Shown: piece by piece, positions 7,725-18,386 of the stretch
Position numbering within the stretch: position 1 is the first letter of the stretch
Layout: each line of letters begins with the position of its first letter
From: Rhizophagus sp. LPA8_4_AMF
Taxonomy: Eukaryota > Glomeromycota > Glomeromycetes > Glomerales > Glomeraceae
Length of the DNA stretch: 28,778 nucleotides
Direction: 5' to 3'
Assembly (NCBI GenBank): GCA_021464525.1
Contig: JADRCO010000654.1
Location: forward strand, 1 to 28,778
Notes under the pieces: generated by a model
What the model saw: only the letters and a program-made list of their open reading frames with translations
What the model was told of the DNA's origin: nothing
The model's database searches: none
Made by a program: the position numbers and the translations under genes

Positions 7725-9284
7725 TTAAAATGAATTATACACAAGTGGACTACATTCATGATAAACACTATAAAAATCTACTAATGTTACTCCTCTTGCC
7801 TTAATTTGATCCAATAATTTCGTCTCTTCATCTTTTAAAACTCTTTCTAACTTTTTCATACCCAAAAATTTCAAACTATTATTATTTTTTTCAATATAAT
7901 TCAAAATAATTTTGAGTCTTTCTAAATCAATATTAATATTTAAATTAATCATTTCCAAACGATGATGACAATTTTCCAAAATATCTTTAAATGTAGTATC
8001 ATTAAAATAAAACAAATAAATAGAAATTTCTTTAACATTAATAAGTGCTAAATTTTCAAATAGATTTGCTAACAAATTATTTCTAAAATATTGATTATGT
8101 ATAATAAGAATTAAATTATTAATTCTTAAATTTTTAAAATAAGGAAATACATAATTAATACCTGAACCAATTCTAAGTTTTAAACTATTAAGGTTTAAAC
8201 AATATGTTGAAATATATTCAATAATAGTTATTGTTATACTAATTCCATCAAAATATAATTTTTGTAATGATTTACCTAAATATTTGATCATTGAAAGTGC
8301 AATATCATTTGACCAGGTTAAAAGTGTTAATTCTTTAAGTTTAAACGATGCAAAATTTAAAAGATTACATTGTTCGTTTGATATTTCCCCACAATAAATA
8401 AAATTCAAATATTTTAAATTATATAAAGTAATAAAATTCTTAAATGGAATATTACCAAAATTAATACCTACAAATTCAATATAAACCAAAGAATGTTTTT
8501 GAAATTCTAATGATAAAAATATATTATTTAAGAAAGATTCACATCGTGATATTTTAAGTGCATTAAATTTATTTTGTTTTTGAATTATTTTGCAAAGATT
8601 TTCTTTAATTTTCATAGAAATATTATTCGGTAATGATGAAATTTCCAATCTTCTCAAATTTGAACAAATATTTGATACACTTTCTAAAAATTCTTGTGCA
8701 AAATCATTACATCTTTCGTTAATATCTCGTAAATTTAATGAATTTAATTTTGATAAATTTTGCTCAAAACTACGTATATTATTATTTTTATTATAAAAAA
8801 ATAAATAAAATGAAATATCTAATCGTTTTATATTAATACTTTGTCGTAAATTTGATTGATGAAATGTTGGAATAAAATTTGCTACAATTTCATGATTACT
8901 TGGTATGTTAAAAAAATTCTTAAACCATTCAAAAATTATATTGTTTATCGTTAAACAATTATAATTTTCTAAATATTTTGGATATTCAAATAATGATTCT
9001 TTTTTATCATTAATATCATTATACCGATTTAATTGATTTTTAAGTCGTAAAATTTCTGCTTTATCAAAACATGAAATTAAAGTGAAAATTATCGAACATT
9101 TATGAGTTGTGTTATTTTTTGAACCAATTAAATGTTCAAAAGGATTTGCGTAAAGGAAAGGAACTGTTTCTTTACACCAAAATCGGTTAACCAATAAACA
9201 ATTAAACAAAGTTGAATGATCATCCCGAAGGTTTTTTAATATATAATAAATACAATCATCTGATAAATAAAGTGGTTTCATCAT
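7725..9284 (-). CDS. F-box / leucine-rich repeat protein, intronless, 519 aa
   Basis: An uninterrupted frame runs from ATG at 9284-9282 to TAA at 7725. A second ATG follows directly, and four codons before the first ATG there is only TTG, so the start is Met-Met-Lys-Pro. Residues about 3-45 form an F-box (PLYLSDDCIYYILKNL, then LLVNRFWCKETVPFLYANPF), which normally binds SKP1 in an SCF ubiquitin ligase. The rest, from about residue 145, is leucine/asparagine-rich with irregular LRR-like segments (INIKRLDISFYLF, NLRRLEISSLPNN, KLKELTLLTWSND, NLNSLKLRIG) that would choose the substrate. Architecture and length are typical of the large F-box family of Glomeromycotina. No introns, frameshifts or missing parts are visible. 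Substrate unknown. Confidence 0.85.
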   Translation of the reverse strand: MMKPLYLSDDCIYYILKNLRDDHSTLFNCLLVNRFWCKETVPFLYANPFEHLIGSKNNTTHKCSIIFTLISCFDKAEILRLKNQLNRYNDINDKKESLFEYPKYLENYNCLTINNIIFEWFKNFFNIPSNHEIVANFIPTFHQSNLRQSINIKRLDISFYLFFYNKNNNIRSFEQNLSKLNSLNLRDINERCNDFAQEFLESVSNICSNLRRLEISSLPNNISMKIKENLCKIIQKQNKFNALKISRCESFLNNIFLSLEFQKHSLVYIEFVGINFGNIPFKNFITLYNLKYLNFIYCGEISNEQCNLLNFASFKLKELTLLTWSNDIALSMIKYLGKSLQKLYFDGISITITIIEYISTYCLNLNSLKLRIGSGINYVFPYFKNLRINNLILIIHNQYFRNNLLANLFENLALINVKEISIYLFYFNDTTFKDILENCHHRLEMINLNINIDLERLKIILNYIEKNNNSLKFLGMKKLERVLKDEETKLLDQIKARGVTLVDFYSVYHECSPLVYNSF

Positions 9285-9296
9285 AAAAAGTTTCAA

Positions 9297-9308
9297 CCTT
9301 TATATAAA
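9297..9308 (-). promoter_or_regulatory. Possible TATA-like palindrome before the F-box gene
   Basis: CTTTATATAAAG, or nearly so, lies only about 13 bp upstream of the ATG. As a TATA box it would place transcription start at or after the ATG, so the functional call is weak. Confidence 0.15.
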
Positions 9309-9425
9309 GTGAAGATTTAAATTATTATTTCTTTTTAGGCAATAAAAAAGAAAAAAAAAAAATTTTTTTCCATATATTGTAGTTTAACAATATTACGTTT
9401 AATTTTTGATTGTTTGAAAATGATG

Positions 9426-9444
9426 ATCGGAGTTATTCTCCGAT
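9426..9444. repeat. 7-bp perfect hairpin ATCGGAG-ttatt-CTCCGAT
   Basis: Arms at 9426-9432 and 9438-9444 with a 5-nt loop. It is followed by an unusually G+C-rich word (GCAGCGCCGCGCCGATC) near 9478-9494. It may belong to the end of a repeat element together with the AATTCTGCCC motif at 9501. Confidence 0.35.
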
Positions 9445-9639
9445 TGTATAACAATTACAGTGTCACCCAAAAATTATGCAGCGCCGCGCCGATCATTTAT
9501 AATTCTGCCCAAATTTCGGAATTTTTCGGGTATTACAAGGGCAGTTCTATAATATGCACAGATCTGCACTATATTTTATCCATCAATACTAGCATGAAGA
9601 ACTGCTTTGCTCTAAATAGTACGAAAATGATACCATGAC

Positions 9640-10374
9640 CATATATACCTAAGTTTTGGATTGTACGTCAAATTTTTAAATTCTAAATACGAAATGAAAA
9701 AAGAAAATAGCACTTATGACTTTCGATTAATAAATATTGTTTCATAAATATTTGTGAATAAATATACATTAGTTACATTAAAAAATATGTCAGTTCTTAA
9801 ATAATTGACTTCACCACGAACTAGAAATAGTGAATTAAGTTGACGCATATTTGATATATGTCACAACAGCAGAGTCGACAATACTAAAACTCAATTAAAG
9901 CAGTATGTATTGTATATTTTAATGTAACTTCCGAAAATAAATCTTCATATGTGCCTCAGATGACGATTTGCGTCAGTTGATAATTGACACGAGTCGGATG
10001 TAATAGTTTTCTATTAGTAACCTATTTTTTTATTAATTAAATAAATTTTATTTATAAGCGAAACTTGTGCATCATAACAAATTGCATATCCTGAAATTTT
10101 GGAATAAATATTTTAAATATTGTTATTTATTATAAATAATGTTAATTTTAATTTTTAGCTATATTAATTAAACACTAAATTAATTTACTTTATTGGCTAG
10201 TTAAATTTATTCGTTATATTTGTAAATATATAATTCTAAAATTTCAGTACAATCAGATTTATATTTGTGAAATTGCCTTCTTAGAAAATTTTGGTTGGCA
10301 TCGACACCTGAGGAACAACATATATATAAGATGTCATACCGATCAGATACAAAGGGTATAAAAAAAATTTTTTA
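9640..10374. other. AT-rich region without genes
   Basis: No coding frame, RNA or clear repeat on either strand, apart from scattered short hairpins (for example GTCAGTTGATAATTGAC near 9974). Confidence 0.45.
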
Positions 10375-10551
10375 TTAATAGCCATTCAATTCTTCCAAAT
10401 TTGTGTTTTCTTTAATTACTTCACATATTTTTCTCAAAATTTCGAAGGTTTCTTGTTTGGTATTTTTAGTGAAGACACTCTCGAGGTTCAATTTCCAATT
10501 AAAATAAAACTTTAGTTCCCATTTCTTTAGGTTCATCTCAAAATGATCTCT
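10375..10551 (-). pseudogene. Protein-like minus-strand frame, possibly the 3' end of a decayed gene
   Basis: Stop to stop the frame reads RDHFEMNLKKWELKFYFNW, then KLNLESVFTKNTKQETFEIL, RKICEVIKENTNLEEL and Asn-Gly-Tyr before TAA TAA. An in-frame ATG lies at 10536-10534 (53 residues). The composition is charged and balanced, unlike chance frames in this AT-rich DNA. No family recognised. It is the most downstream of a series of minus-strand islands that reach 18.5 kb. Confidence 0.4.
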
Positions 10552-10906
10552 CTAAAGAACAGTAAATTATCATCTGATCAGATGATGCAGCAACTGGATT
10601 TGGCTGATGTATGGTGACTCTGTTGCCAACAAGCATCTAATTTTAGAGATTTAGGACTGATTTAGGGTGTTTTATTGGATTGGTTTGGTCTTTATTATTT
10701 AAAACATTAAAACCACTTTTTTTTTAATTTTATGTTTTGCTATTGGAGTCAGATTATGGAGCAGGTTGACACTATGAGAAACTACTTGAGATTTTAACAA
10801 TAAATAAACTTTGGTATTTTATATTCGACTTTGTTTTTCTCATTAATAAGACATTTCTCCTATATTCTCTCCTATTTCTAAATTGCCAGTCAAAATGGAT
10901 TTTAAA

Positions 10907-11460
10907 ATTAATTCAAGTTCATAATTTTTAAAAATACTACTTGTTGCTTAATTTGTTCATACCTAACCCATTACAGACAATCATCCTAATGCATCCTTTA
11001 ATTTCTCTATATTTTTTATATGCTTAGGGTCATCTTCATAAATTATAATATTTTGAGAGTAGCCTGGTGGAGTTCTTACATTAATTAATAAATCGCATTT
11101 AAAGCTAACTAGACAACTATATTAAGCAACTTTGATGATCTGGTCTACCATCTGTGTAAAGAGTAAGAACTATTTTCATTTGTACTATTTTAGTTTATCA
11201 TTTTAATTCATTTTATGAGAAGATTATTTTTGAGCAAATCAGACATATTCATCTAAATAGTTTGGCCAAACTCTTTATCAGAAGAAAATCTATTGATATT
11301 AACACAAACTATAATATGTATTCATATAACTGATTAAATGAATAATGTAAAATAAGTAAATCCAGTAAATTAATTGATGATAATTCAAACAAGATACTTT
11401 TGCCTTTAATTCCTAAAATTAAATATAAAAGAGGTTATATAGTAATGATAAATTATGAAT
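10907..11460 (-). repeat. Degenerate tandem duplication, copy A, with coding relics
   Basis: Copy A is matched by copy B at about 11844-12420 with an offset of 937 bp at the start. On the minus strand it holds YTDGRPDH (11155-11135), and after a frameshift VRTPPGYSQNIIIYEDDPK and NIEKLKDALG. TDGxPDH followed by R-T-x-P-G-x-S recalls DDE-type transposase-like proteins common in Rhizophagus. Copy A lacks an internal part that copy B keeps, near 12235-12340. Confidence 0.45.
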
Positions 11461-11843
11461 TATGATTGAAAAAATGATTCTTGAATAATTCCTGGAAATT
11501 ACTAGTGGTTACTATGTAAGTTTTACTACAAAAAACTTAATACTAAGTGCTAGATAGCTAAGGCAATGTTGTTTTTGTTCTTTTCAGCCTATAGCATCCC
11601 ATAGTTTATATTTGTAATACATAGGTCTATATAATTATTAAAGTAATGAGAATAACACATTAACAATATGATATTTTACACCTCAAATGGAAGAAAGATT
11701 TAAATCAATAGAAAACCAAATATTGTTAAAAGAAGTTCTCATTTATCTTTCAATTCTGCAATACATTTTTTTAAGCAATTTTTGCTTCTTTTAGTAACAA
11801 TTACAGTAATTCTAATATATAAATTTTTTTGCTTTCATTATTA

Positions 11844-12420
11844 ATTAATTCAAGTTTATACAATTTAAAAATACTACTTGTTCAGTTGCATAACTTGTTC
11901 ATCATACCCAATCCATTATATAATGTATCCTTTAATATCTCTATATTGTTTATCTGCTTAAGATCATCTTCATAAATTATTACATATTGAGAGTGGCCTG
12001 GTGGTGTTCTTGCATTACTAATTATAAATCCAAATTTAACTTTATCATTTTAATTCATTTTTATGAGTAGATTATTTTTAAACAAATCAGACATATTCAT
12101 CCAAAATAGTATGACTAAACTATTTTATTTTATCAAAAGTAAAATATTGATATTAACAATATTTGTTCAAATATCTGTTCCAAAGAATAATGTAAAATAA
12201 GTAAATTCAGTAAATCCAGGCAAATTAATTGATGAATTACTTCCTTTTCATTGTATGTCTCAAGATGAAGTAGTTTGGAAAACAAAGTCTGCAAAGGACC
12301 ATTGGATGTGAGGAAATCAGGAGAATAGCTCAATTTCCCTAATTCAAACAAGATTCTTTTGCCCTTAATTTAAATAAGTATAAAAAGATGTTATATAATT
12401 AATAATAATTTACAATAAAG
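11844..12420 (-). repeat. Degenerate tandem duplication, copy B, with coding relics
   Basis: Minus-strand frames include LGKLSYSPDFLTSNGPLQTL and FSKLLHLETYNEKEVIHQ (about 12350-12230), then NARTPPGHSQYVIIYEDD and NNIEILKDTL (about 12020-11900). It lacks the roughly 100-bp TDGRPDH part present in copy A. The two copies therefore decayed independently, each losing a different piece. Product unknown; transposable-element origin suspected. Confidence 0.45.
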
Positions 12421-12660
12421 TAATGTTAAATATTTATCTAAATTCTTATTAATGTTTCTTTTTCTTGCAGCTTGTATCAATCTGAATGATCTTTGCTTGT
12501 ACAATTTGGATTGAGAGGAAAATATGTATATGCCTATATTTTTCTGAATAAATCAGTTTCAAAATCTACAACTAGTCATATATATGGTATGAATCATGAC
12601 CAGTAATGTTCATTGTTTTTGTAAGAGTCAGCAAGTTCTTACCTCTCATTTACATAATGT

Positions 12661-12855
12661 TCATTTCATTTCTTTCATTTCTTTGTTGAATAATACTAAG
12701 ATTTTCAATAACTTGCTGAAATCTTTCTTGACAAATTTCAATATATTATTATACCATGTATCAGAATATAAAAAGTCTATTCCAGTAACTGCTATATGAA
12801 CTTTTGAAATCATTGCATCTAGTCCATTATTTTGATCAATTATTTGGAATATCAT
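12661..12855 (-). pseudogene. Protein-like minus-strand frame (64 aa), unrecognised
   Basis: From ATG at 12855-12853 it reads MIFQIIDQNNGLDAMISKV, HIAVTGIDFLYSDTWYNN and ILKFVKKDFSKLLKIL to TGA. The same frame continues upstream past one stop (VYVNMD*SL), so the ATG may not be a real start. Composition is protein-like, no domain is recognised, and it lies in line with the other minus-strand islands. Confidence 0.35.
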
Positions 12856-12957
12856 TAGTGATCAGTCCATATTGACATACACTTGTGGAAATTTACTAAA
12901 TTTTATTTAATACAAAATTTATAACAATATATAATTAATGTTTGCTCTCAAATGACT

Positions 12958-13104
12958 TCACTTTTTATAATTACAGGTAGGCCAAAAAAATAATGACCTA
13001 TTTTTAATTGATGATGATGTTTTTGTACTTCCAATATCTTCTGGAGTTACCAGATGGAAGGGCCTTAAGAGCTTATTAATATTATGATTAAAGATGTTGA
13101 TGTG
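12958..13104 (-). pseudogene. Protein-like minus-strand frame (48 codons), unrecognised
   Basis: Stop to stop it reads HINIFNHNINKLLRPFHLVT, then PEDIGSTKTSSSIKNRSL and FFWPTCNYKK to TGA. It has no ATG and so is an exon or gene fragment. The Pro/Ser/Trp content is unlike chance AT-rich frames. Confidence 0.35.
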
Positions 13105-14633
13105 TTAAATAAATAAATATAACTTACATTTTTCAAAGAATTTACAATGTTATTCCCACTCCTGGATGTGTTAAAAATAAAAAAATATATAATTGTAAAA
13201 TTTTCATCTATTATATAATGATTTATCATAATTGGTATTGAATTTATATAATTTCCCTATAATTGTTAAATTATAATAAGAATTAATTTACAATAATTAT
13301 GTTTTTTTGTTGAATTATATTTTTTCATATATTAGTTGAATAAAATAGGGTTTGTAGGATGATTAAATTCCCTTCTATTTGTTGTAAGGTTTCTCCTTCT
13401 TTCATAACTACTTTAATTTTTCACCCTCACTTCTAAAAATTGATATTAAATAAAAATTATTATTCCAACTAATATCAAGAAATTTGTTATAAATATCTAT
13501 TCTAATATAATAATTAAATAATTGTTGTAGTAATTACAGTAATTAATCCAGTTTTTGGATCATAATCAAAAATTAAAAAATGGTTGTAACAATATATTGA
13601 AATCTTTTGATTAATTTAAGTTTCTTATAGCTATCATAATGATTAATTGATATTTGATTAACAATCCAATCATTTGTCAAATTAAAGTATATTATATTTA
13701 CAGTTATTGTAATTTCCATATTATTGTTGTAATATTTTTACATTGTTAAATATTCTTTGATTTACTGTAAAAGAAATCAGCTTCTAGAAGTTTCTGTTTA
13801 TATTTTTACATTGTCTCTATTAGTATCTGTTCATAGTGTCCATGTCTAAAAAATTTATTTATTGAGGGAAAGACTCAACCAAAGGAAATAATAATAATGT
13901 TGCCAAAATGAAACTTCAAGTAAAACAGCAACAACAATTAAAAGAAATAATATAGTTGATAAATGAGTTATTGAGAATAATTGAGGAATTATTTGAATAA
14001 AAGTTAAAAGCATTGCTTGAGACATAGTAATTATATTGTTACATGATATTCTATTTCCTCCCAAGTTGGTGAGTCCATTAATCCATCATATTTATTTTTT
14101 TTAATGTATAAATTATTGTCATAGAAAGATACTGATATGCTATATATTTAACTTATAAAATCTTAGATCTATTATTAATAAAAAAGAAGATTAGCTAAGA
14201 AAAAGTATTTAAATGTGACAATGAGTATTATATAGTTATTGATTGATGCACTACATGATTCTGGAAACTCTTAATCCTTGAGATAAATTGTGCATGCAAA
14301 TTAATAAAAAAATATTAAAATTGATATGTATACTAAAATTGGTCGCTTCAACAATATATTGGTGGCAACTCAACTGGATTGAATTTCTAATCTTATATAG
14401 TAGTAATTATTATAAAATTAATCAATAAGCCAGAAAATAATCAATTATAAGTAAGTTGTTAAGGACAATGAAATGAACACAATTAAATTGCTTTAACGAA
14501 CTTGTTGGTAAATACTTTTTTCATAATATATATTCCACGTTTTTTTTTAAAAAATTCATCCTGTGATAGATAAATTGATTTGTCCAAATAATATACTCAT
14601 AATTGTTTGGATAAGTTCCTAATTTTGCATTAT
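13105..14633. other. AT-rich stretch with only weak coding traces
   Basis: Mostly stops on both strands. The minus strand near 14075-14028 reads MDSPTWEEIEYHVTI before a stop, and an adjoining frame (14064-13855) is hydrophobic. These could be further traces of the minus-strand relic, but I cannot support a gene. Confidence 0.35.
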
Positions 14634-14786
14634 TCAGTGTAGAATCAGCTCTTCTAAAAGCTTTTCCCAATTCTCCCAAAGCCATGCACAATCTTCTTTA
14701 AGTTTAATTTTTTTCTTATTAAATTATTAGAAATATGCCGTAAATCTTAATCTTGCTTCTCAATTTCTTGCCATGTGATTCACCAT
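14634..14786 (-). pseudogene. Decayed minus-strand coding island with three stops
   Basis: One frame from ATG 14786-14784 reads MVNHMARN, stop, EARLRFTAYF, two stops, then FNKKKIKLKEDCAWLWENWE and KLLEELILH to TGA. The last part, rich in Trp, Glu and Lys, is clearly protein-like. Three nonsense codons without frameshift indicate an old exon under decay. Confidence 0.4.
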
Positions 14787-15178
14787 TCTTTGATAAAGGA
14801 CTAAGTTAAAGAAAAATTGGTGAAGTTGATAATTGAGAAATTATAGGTGATGATTATAATGTTAAGCATGAAAATGCTTTATGGATTTTCTTTTTGCATA
14901 TTTAGATTAAAACACTTCTTTTTGATACTAGTAGTAAAGTTTTAATAATTATTATTATAGCGAAAAATAATAATGTGAGTAGGAAAAAATGTAAAAATTT
15001 TAAGAAAAATAATAGATCTTTATGTAAAAAAAATGTATAACAAAAATATGGTAATAATATGGAAAAAAAATAAGGTGATATACTAAATCTAAATTTAAAT
15101 ATAAAATAATTTTGCATAATATGCATCCTTTCATAAATTAAATTAGTTTTTTATAACTATTATTTATCTTCAAATTAT
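14787..15178. other. AT-rich stretch
   Basis: The minus strand is open at 15126-14902 but Phe/Leu/Ile-rich low complexity, which poly-A/T DNA gives by chance. No supported feature. Confidence 0.4.
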
Positions 15179-15460
15179 TTATTCTATATATGTTGACCAT
15201 TTTAAAGAAATTATTTCTGGTGATAGTGATAGTGATTTCAGATTTGATTGTGACTGTAATGACTGCAATTGCATCTGGGTTTGTGACTGCAATTGCGTCT
15301 GCATTTGTGGTTGCAATTGTGTCTGCATTTGTGACTGAGAATGCATTTGGGTTTGCGATTGAAATTGCATTTGGGTTTGCAACTGCAGGTAGGCCTCTGA
15401 ACATGTGTATAAAAATCTATCAAAAAGTTGGCCTATGTAATAAATAGATAATATAAGTTG
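15179..15460 (-). pseudogene. Gln-rich exon or relic
   Basis: One minus frame is open from about 15460 to TAG/TAA near 15179: NFTFQLILSIYYIGQLFDRF, LYTCSEAYLQLQTQMQFQ, repeated Gln/Met/Ser octads, then SLSLSPEIISLKWSTYIE. Gln-rich tracts are common in fungal regulatory proteins. It is in line with the island just upstream (15500-15910). The repeat keeps all three minus frames and one plus frame open, so openness alone proves nothing; the flanking sequence favours the Gln frame. Confidence 0.35.
15261..15388. repeat. 24-bp minisatellite, five full copies plus a partial
   Basis: Full copies start at 15261, 15285, 15309, 15333 and 15357, with an 8-bp partial at 15381. The plus-strand unit resembles GACTGCAATTGCATCTGGGT plus TTGT. 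On the minus strand the unit encodes octads such as QMQTQLQS and QTQMQLQS. Confidence 0.85.
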
Positions 15461-15499
15461 AAAAGTAAAATTTTATAGTCCATCCAACCAGGTAAATTT

Positions 15500-15910
15500 T
15501 TATAGAATTGGAGGGTTATCTTTGATACATTCTTTAGTTTCCTGCCAATTAATGTGATTTGTGATGCTATTATTTTTCAATACTGATAGGATTTTGTGGG
15601 TTTCTTGTGATCTAGATCACTCTCTTCATCAGCAAGCTTGCTATCTAAGTTATCTATAGGGAGACCAAGTAAGCCAGAGTGCTGAACATTTACAAATTTT
15701 TTGTGATGTTTATTAAAGATATCTTGACTGATATATTAAAATATCTTGCACAAACTTCAGGCTATCAATAATTTTGAACTCTTCATCATTATTAGTGGTG
15801 TTATTTATAATGTTATTATCACTCATATTAAGATGACCAAGAAGGGTACTATTTCCAGTTAATTGATCAATATCACAATGACAAACATGGAGAAGAACTT
15901 TTACATGACA
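15500..15910 (-). pseudogene. Decayed minus-strand gene segment in three frames
   Basis: Three overlapping protein-like frames follow each other 5' to 3'. The first (15910-15713) includes VKVLLHVCHCDIDQLTGNST and NNDEEFKIIDSLKFVQDILI. The second (15735-15577) includes IFNKHHKKFVNVQHSGLLGL and DSKLADEESDLDHKKPTK. The third (about 15600-15500) has NNSITNHINWQETKECIKDN. The switches look like frameshifts in one ancestral exon. The sequence leads into the Gln-rich segment downstream. No domain recognised. Confidence 0.45.
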
Positions 15911-16339
15911 TTATTCTTCCCAGTTAAAAAAAATTCCATTATTACTTATCAACAACTACTAATGGTAATTTATTGAAATTTTTTTTTAATCATAAAAAGT
16001 TAGTCCTTATCCGGCATCAGAATCTATCTACTTCCAATTATCTTTTATGCAAAATTTATGAATAAAATAAAATAATTTGCACAGTTTGAAATATTTTGAA
16101 TGATGAATAATCTTTCTATCTAATTTTAATGCTTTTGTTAATTCAGTTTCAAATAATTTTTATCATTGATTTAACATTATAGTCTGAGGGGATAAAAGCT
16201 TTAATTTTTAAGTAGATGACTTTTGTTGGATAATTTTTCCTAGATTTTAGATCATCTCATGAGTAAAGATTATGCTAATATATTATGTTTTTGGTCGATT
16301 TCTGTTGAGTGTTGATCATGTTTGATTGTTTGTTTACTA
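15911..16339. other. AT-rich stretch, no supported feature
   Basis: No convincing frame on either strand; it may hold an intron of the minus-strand relic. Confidence 0.4.
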
Positions 16340-16630
16340 CTAGCAATGTTTGACATGCTTATAATCTGATGCATCAAAGAATTTCATTTTTAAAATAATA
16401 ATATCACATAAAGGTAATATCTCCTTAAAAGTCAGCTTATTTCTAATTTGAATATATATGTTCCTTTTGCAGGCCTCCATATAATCGGTTTTAAAACTGA
16501 GATCTTTGTTTGTAAATAACAGTCCTAATGGCTCAATTACAAATAAATCTTCAATGAGTAGATTATTTCATCCTGAAATTGTTTCACTTTTCAAATATGA
16601 GGCCAGTGGTTCTAGATTTGAAGAAATATA
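16340..16630 (-). pseudogene. Decayed minus-strand coding island (about 96 codons, one internal stop)
   Basis: One frame reads YISSNLEPLASYLKSETISG, TGA at 16570-16568, then NNLLIEDLFVIEPLGLLFTN, KDLSFKTDYMEACKRNIYIQ, IRNKLTFKEILPLCDIIILK and MKFFDASDYKHVKHC to TAG TAG at 16342. It is the longest protein-like island in the minus-strand relic. Composition is mixed hydrophobic and charged as in a folded domain; family unknown. A possible 5' neighbour near 16700 (GTGCACAATACATGGACC on the minus strand) is followed by an intron-like stretch. Confidence 0.45.
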
Positions 16631-17341
16631 TTAATCCATTTAGTAATATAAGACTAGCTATGTATTTTGTAATTAAATAATAAAATAATAGATTTTTACA
16701 GTTGTTTTGAAGGTCCATGTATTGTGCACCTAAAAGAAAAAAGATATGGTGTTTACCTTAAAGTAGAAGGGTTAAATTATCAATTGTTTGTAAGGAATTT
16801 TAATTGAGATGGATTGGTTAACAGATATATTCAATAACTCCTGACAGTCTGGACTCATCTATTGAGTTAAATTACCCTGGAAATGGAAATGGCAAAGATG
16901 GTAGATAGGGAGTAATGTGAAATGAGCTGGTGAATGAGGTGGTAGGGATGTGGTGCAAAAAATGTAGTAACAATTTAATTTTCATTATTCTCTTGGCATA
17001 TTCCCAATATCTATTCCAAACATCCCTTAAGTTATTAAGGACTTTATCCTTTTATAATTCCAAATGAAAACTCATCACTATATATGCCTCTTCTGTAGGT
17101 AATATGACTTTCAAAGTTTCTAGTCTGAATTCCAATATAGCTTTATTGATTACAAATGTTTTATATTAAAGCTTTTTCTTGTCATTTGCCATAATTAATT
17201 AATAGAAATTTTGTAGAATTTTTGTAACTGCTAGTAATTTTTGAAGGATTTATGTCTTATATTTACTTTTAATCAGAATTATATCTATATGACTATTTTT
17301 ACTTATACCTAATAGTAATAATAGCATTGGTATTACTGTGC
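16631..17341. other. Non-coding or heavily decayed stretch
   Basis: On the minus strand about 16970-16850 there is a Pro/His/Ser-rich trace (HHIPTTSFTSSFHITPYLPS). Otherwise stops are frequent. It is plausibly intron or decayed linker of the relic. Confidence 0.35.
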
Positions 17342-17557
17342 TCAAAAAAGTCCACCAAAAATGGACAAATTTAATCCTTTTTCTTGTAACTCTTTATCAG
17401 GACAATAATTAAGGAGTGGATTATTTTTCTTTTCTTTTCAGAAGTTTAATTCGTTCTTTGGGAGTTGTACGTTAGTTAGCAGATTTTTTGGATACATTGC
17501 GTTAGATAGAGAAGTAACATCAAAGAGAACCCTATTTTCATATTCAAAGAATATCAG
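17342..17557 (-). pseudogene. Decayed minus-strand coding island with one stop
   Basis: One frame reads LIFFEYENRVLFDVTSLSNA, MYPKNLLTNVQLPKNELNF, TGA, KEKKNNPLLNYCPDKELQEK and GLNLSIFGGLF to TGA. It is balanced and protein-like; no domain recognised. Confidence 0.4.
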
Positions 17558-17660
17558 TTATTGCTGATTTTTTATTTTTCCCCATCTTTCATTGTCTGTC
17601 AAAAAAAATGTGTTACTTGTTGATGGTTTTTTTTTTCTGACAAGCACACATGAAAATGCC

Positions 17661-17840
17661 TTATCTTCCCTGAACATTTAAATCCTCTTCATCAAAATAA
17701 CTGTCATTACCATTGTTTTTATCAGGCATAGGTGCTGAAATATGAAAACATAAAGGCTTTGATAATGATGATGAAAGTAATATATGTGTATTTTCATTAT
17801 TATTTGCTTCAGGTTCATCATTACTGATAAAATAGCTTTT
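17661..17840 (-). pseudogene. Minus-strand acidic, Asn/Ser-rich coding island
   Basis: Stop to stop (59 residues) it reads KSYFISNDEPEANNNENTHI, LLSSSLSKPLCFHISAPMPD, KNNGNDSYFDEEDLNVQGR. It looks like a disordered acidic linker. No ATG at its start, so it is an internal exon or fragment. Confidence 0.4.
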
Positions 17841-18386
17841 TTAGTGATCCTAATAGTTTTAGTACCAAGTTGATATCATGAAAAAATCCATGGATATTAA
17901 TGCTTTTTTCTACACTATCTTTAATAATATCATTGTGCTCACTCATTTGTCTCAAACTGTTTTGCTTCTTTTAGGTATTAACATCAAAATTTATAGAACA
18001 AATACTCATAAAATGAAAATAAATAGAAGATTTGATATCAAATTTATGACTAGTAAGTAAGGTGGATGTGAAAGAAAGAGTATGGAGTAAATGAATAAGA
18101 TATGCATATATAACAAATCAAATTATGTCATTCAAATAATCCAAGTCTGGTGAAAAAAATATAAACATCTAATCAAGATATTGCCAGGATAATGTGAAAG
18201 AGTTTAGAAATAATTGTATTAACTTGATAGCATGTTAAAAAGCCCCAAAAAGATTTATTACTAAAATATAATATAAGGATAGCCAAACAAAATATAGTAA
18301 AACATTAATTGCATAGATTTATAGAAAATAGCGTGTTTTCCACTACTCTGTCAATATTGATTAAAGTCTAATAAATGAAATTTTCT
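17841..18386. other. AT-rich stretch between relic islands
   Basis: The plus frame at 17878-18060 begins with ATG but has no recognisable content and overlaps no partner. I see no supported gene. Confidence 0.35.

Noticed and set aside
8590-8796. Plus-strand frame inside the F-box gene.
   Set aside because: Antisense shadow of the leucine-rich minus-strand gene.
9414-9638. Plus-strand 74-codon frame.
   Set aside because: It begins at TTG, runs through a hairpin and a G+C-rich repeat-like stretch, and resembles no protein.
15190-15447. Plus-strand 85-codon frame over the minisatellite.
   Set aside because: It is open only because the 24-bp unit lacks stops in that frame, and the product is low-complexity Ala/Val/Phe. 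The minus-strand Gln reading has better flanks.
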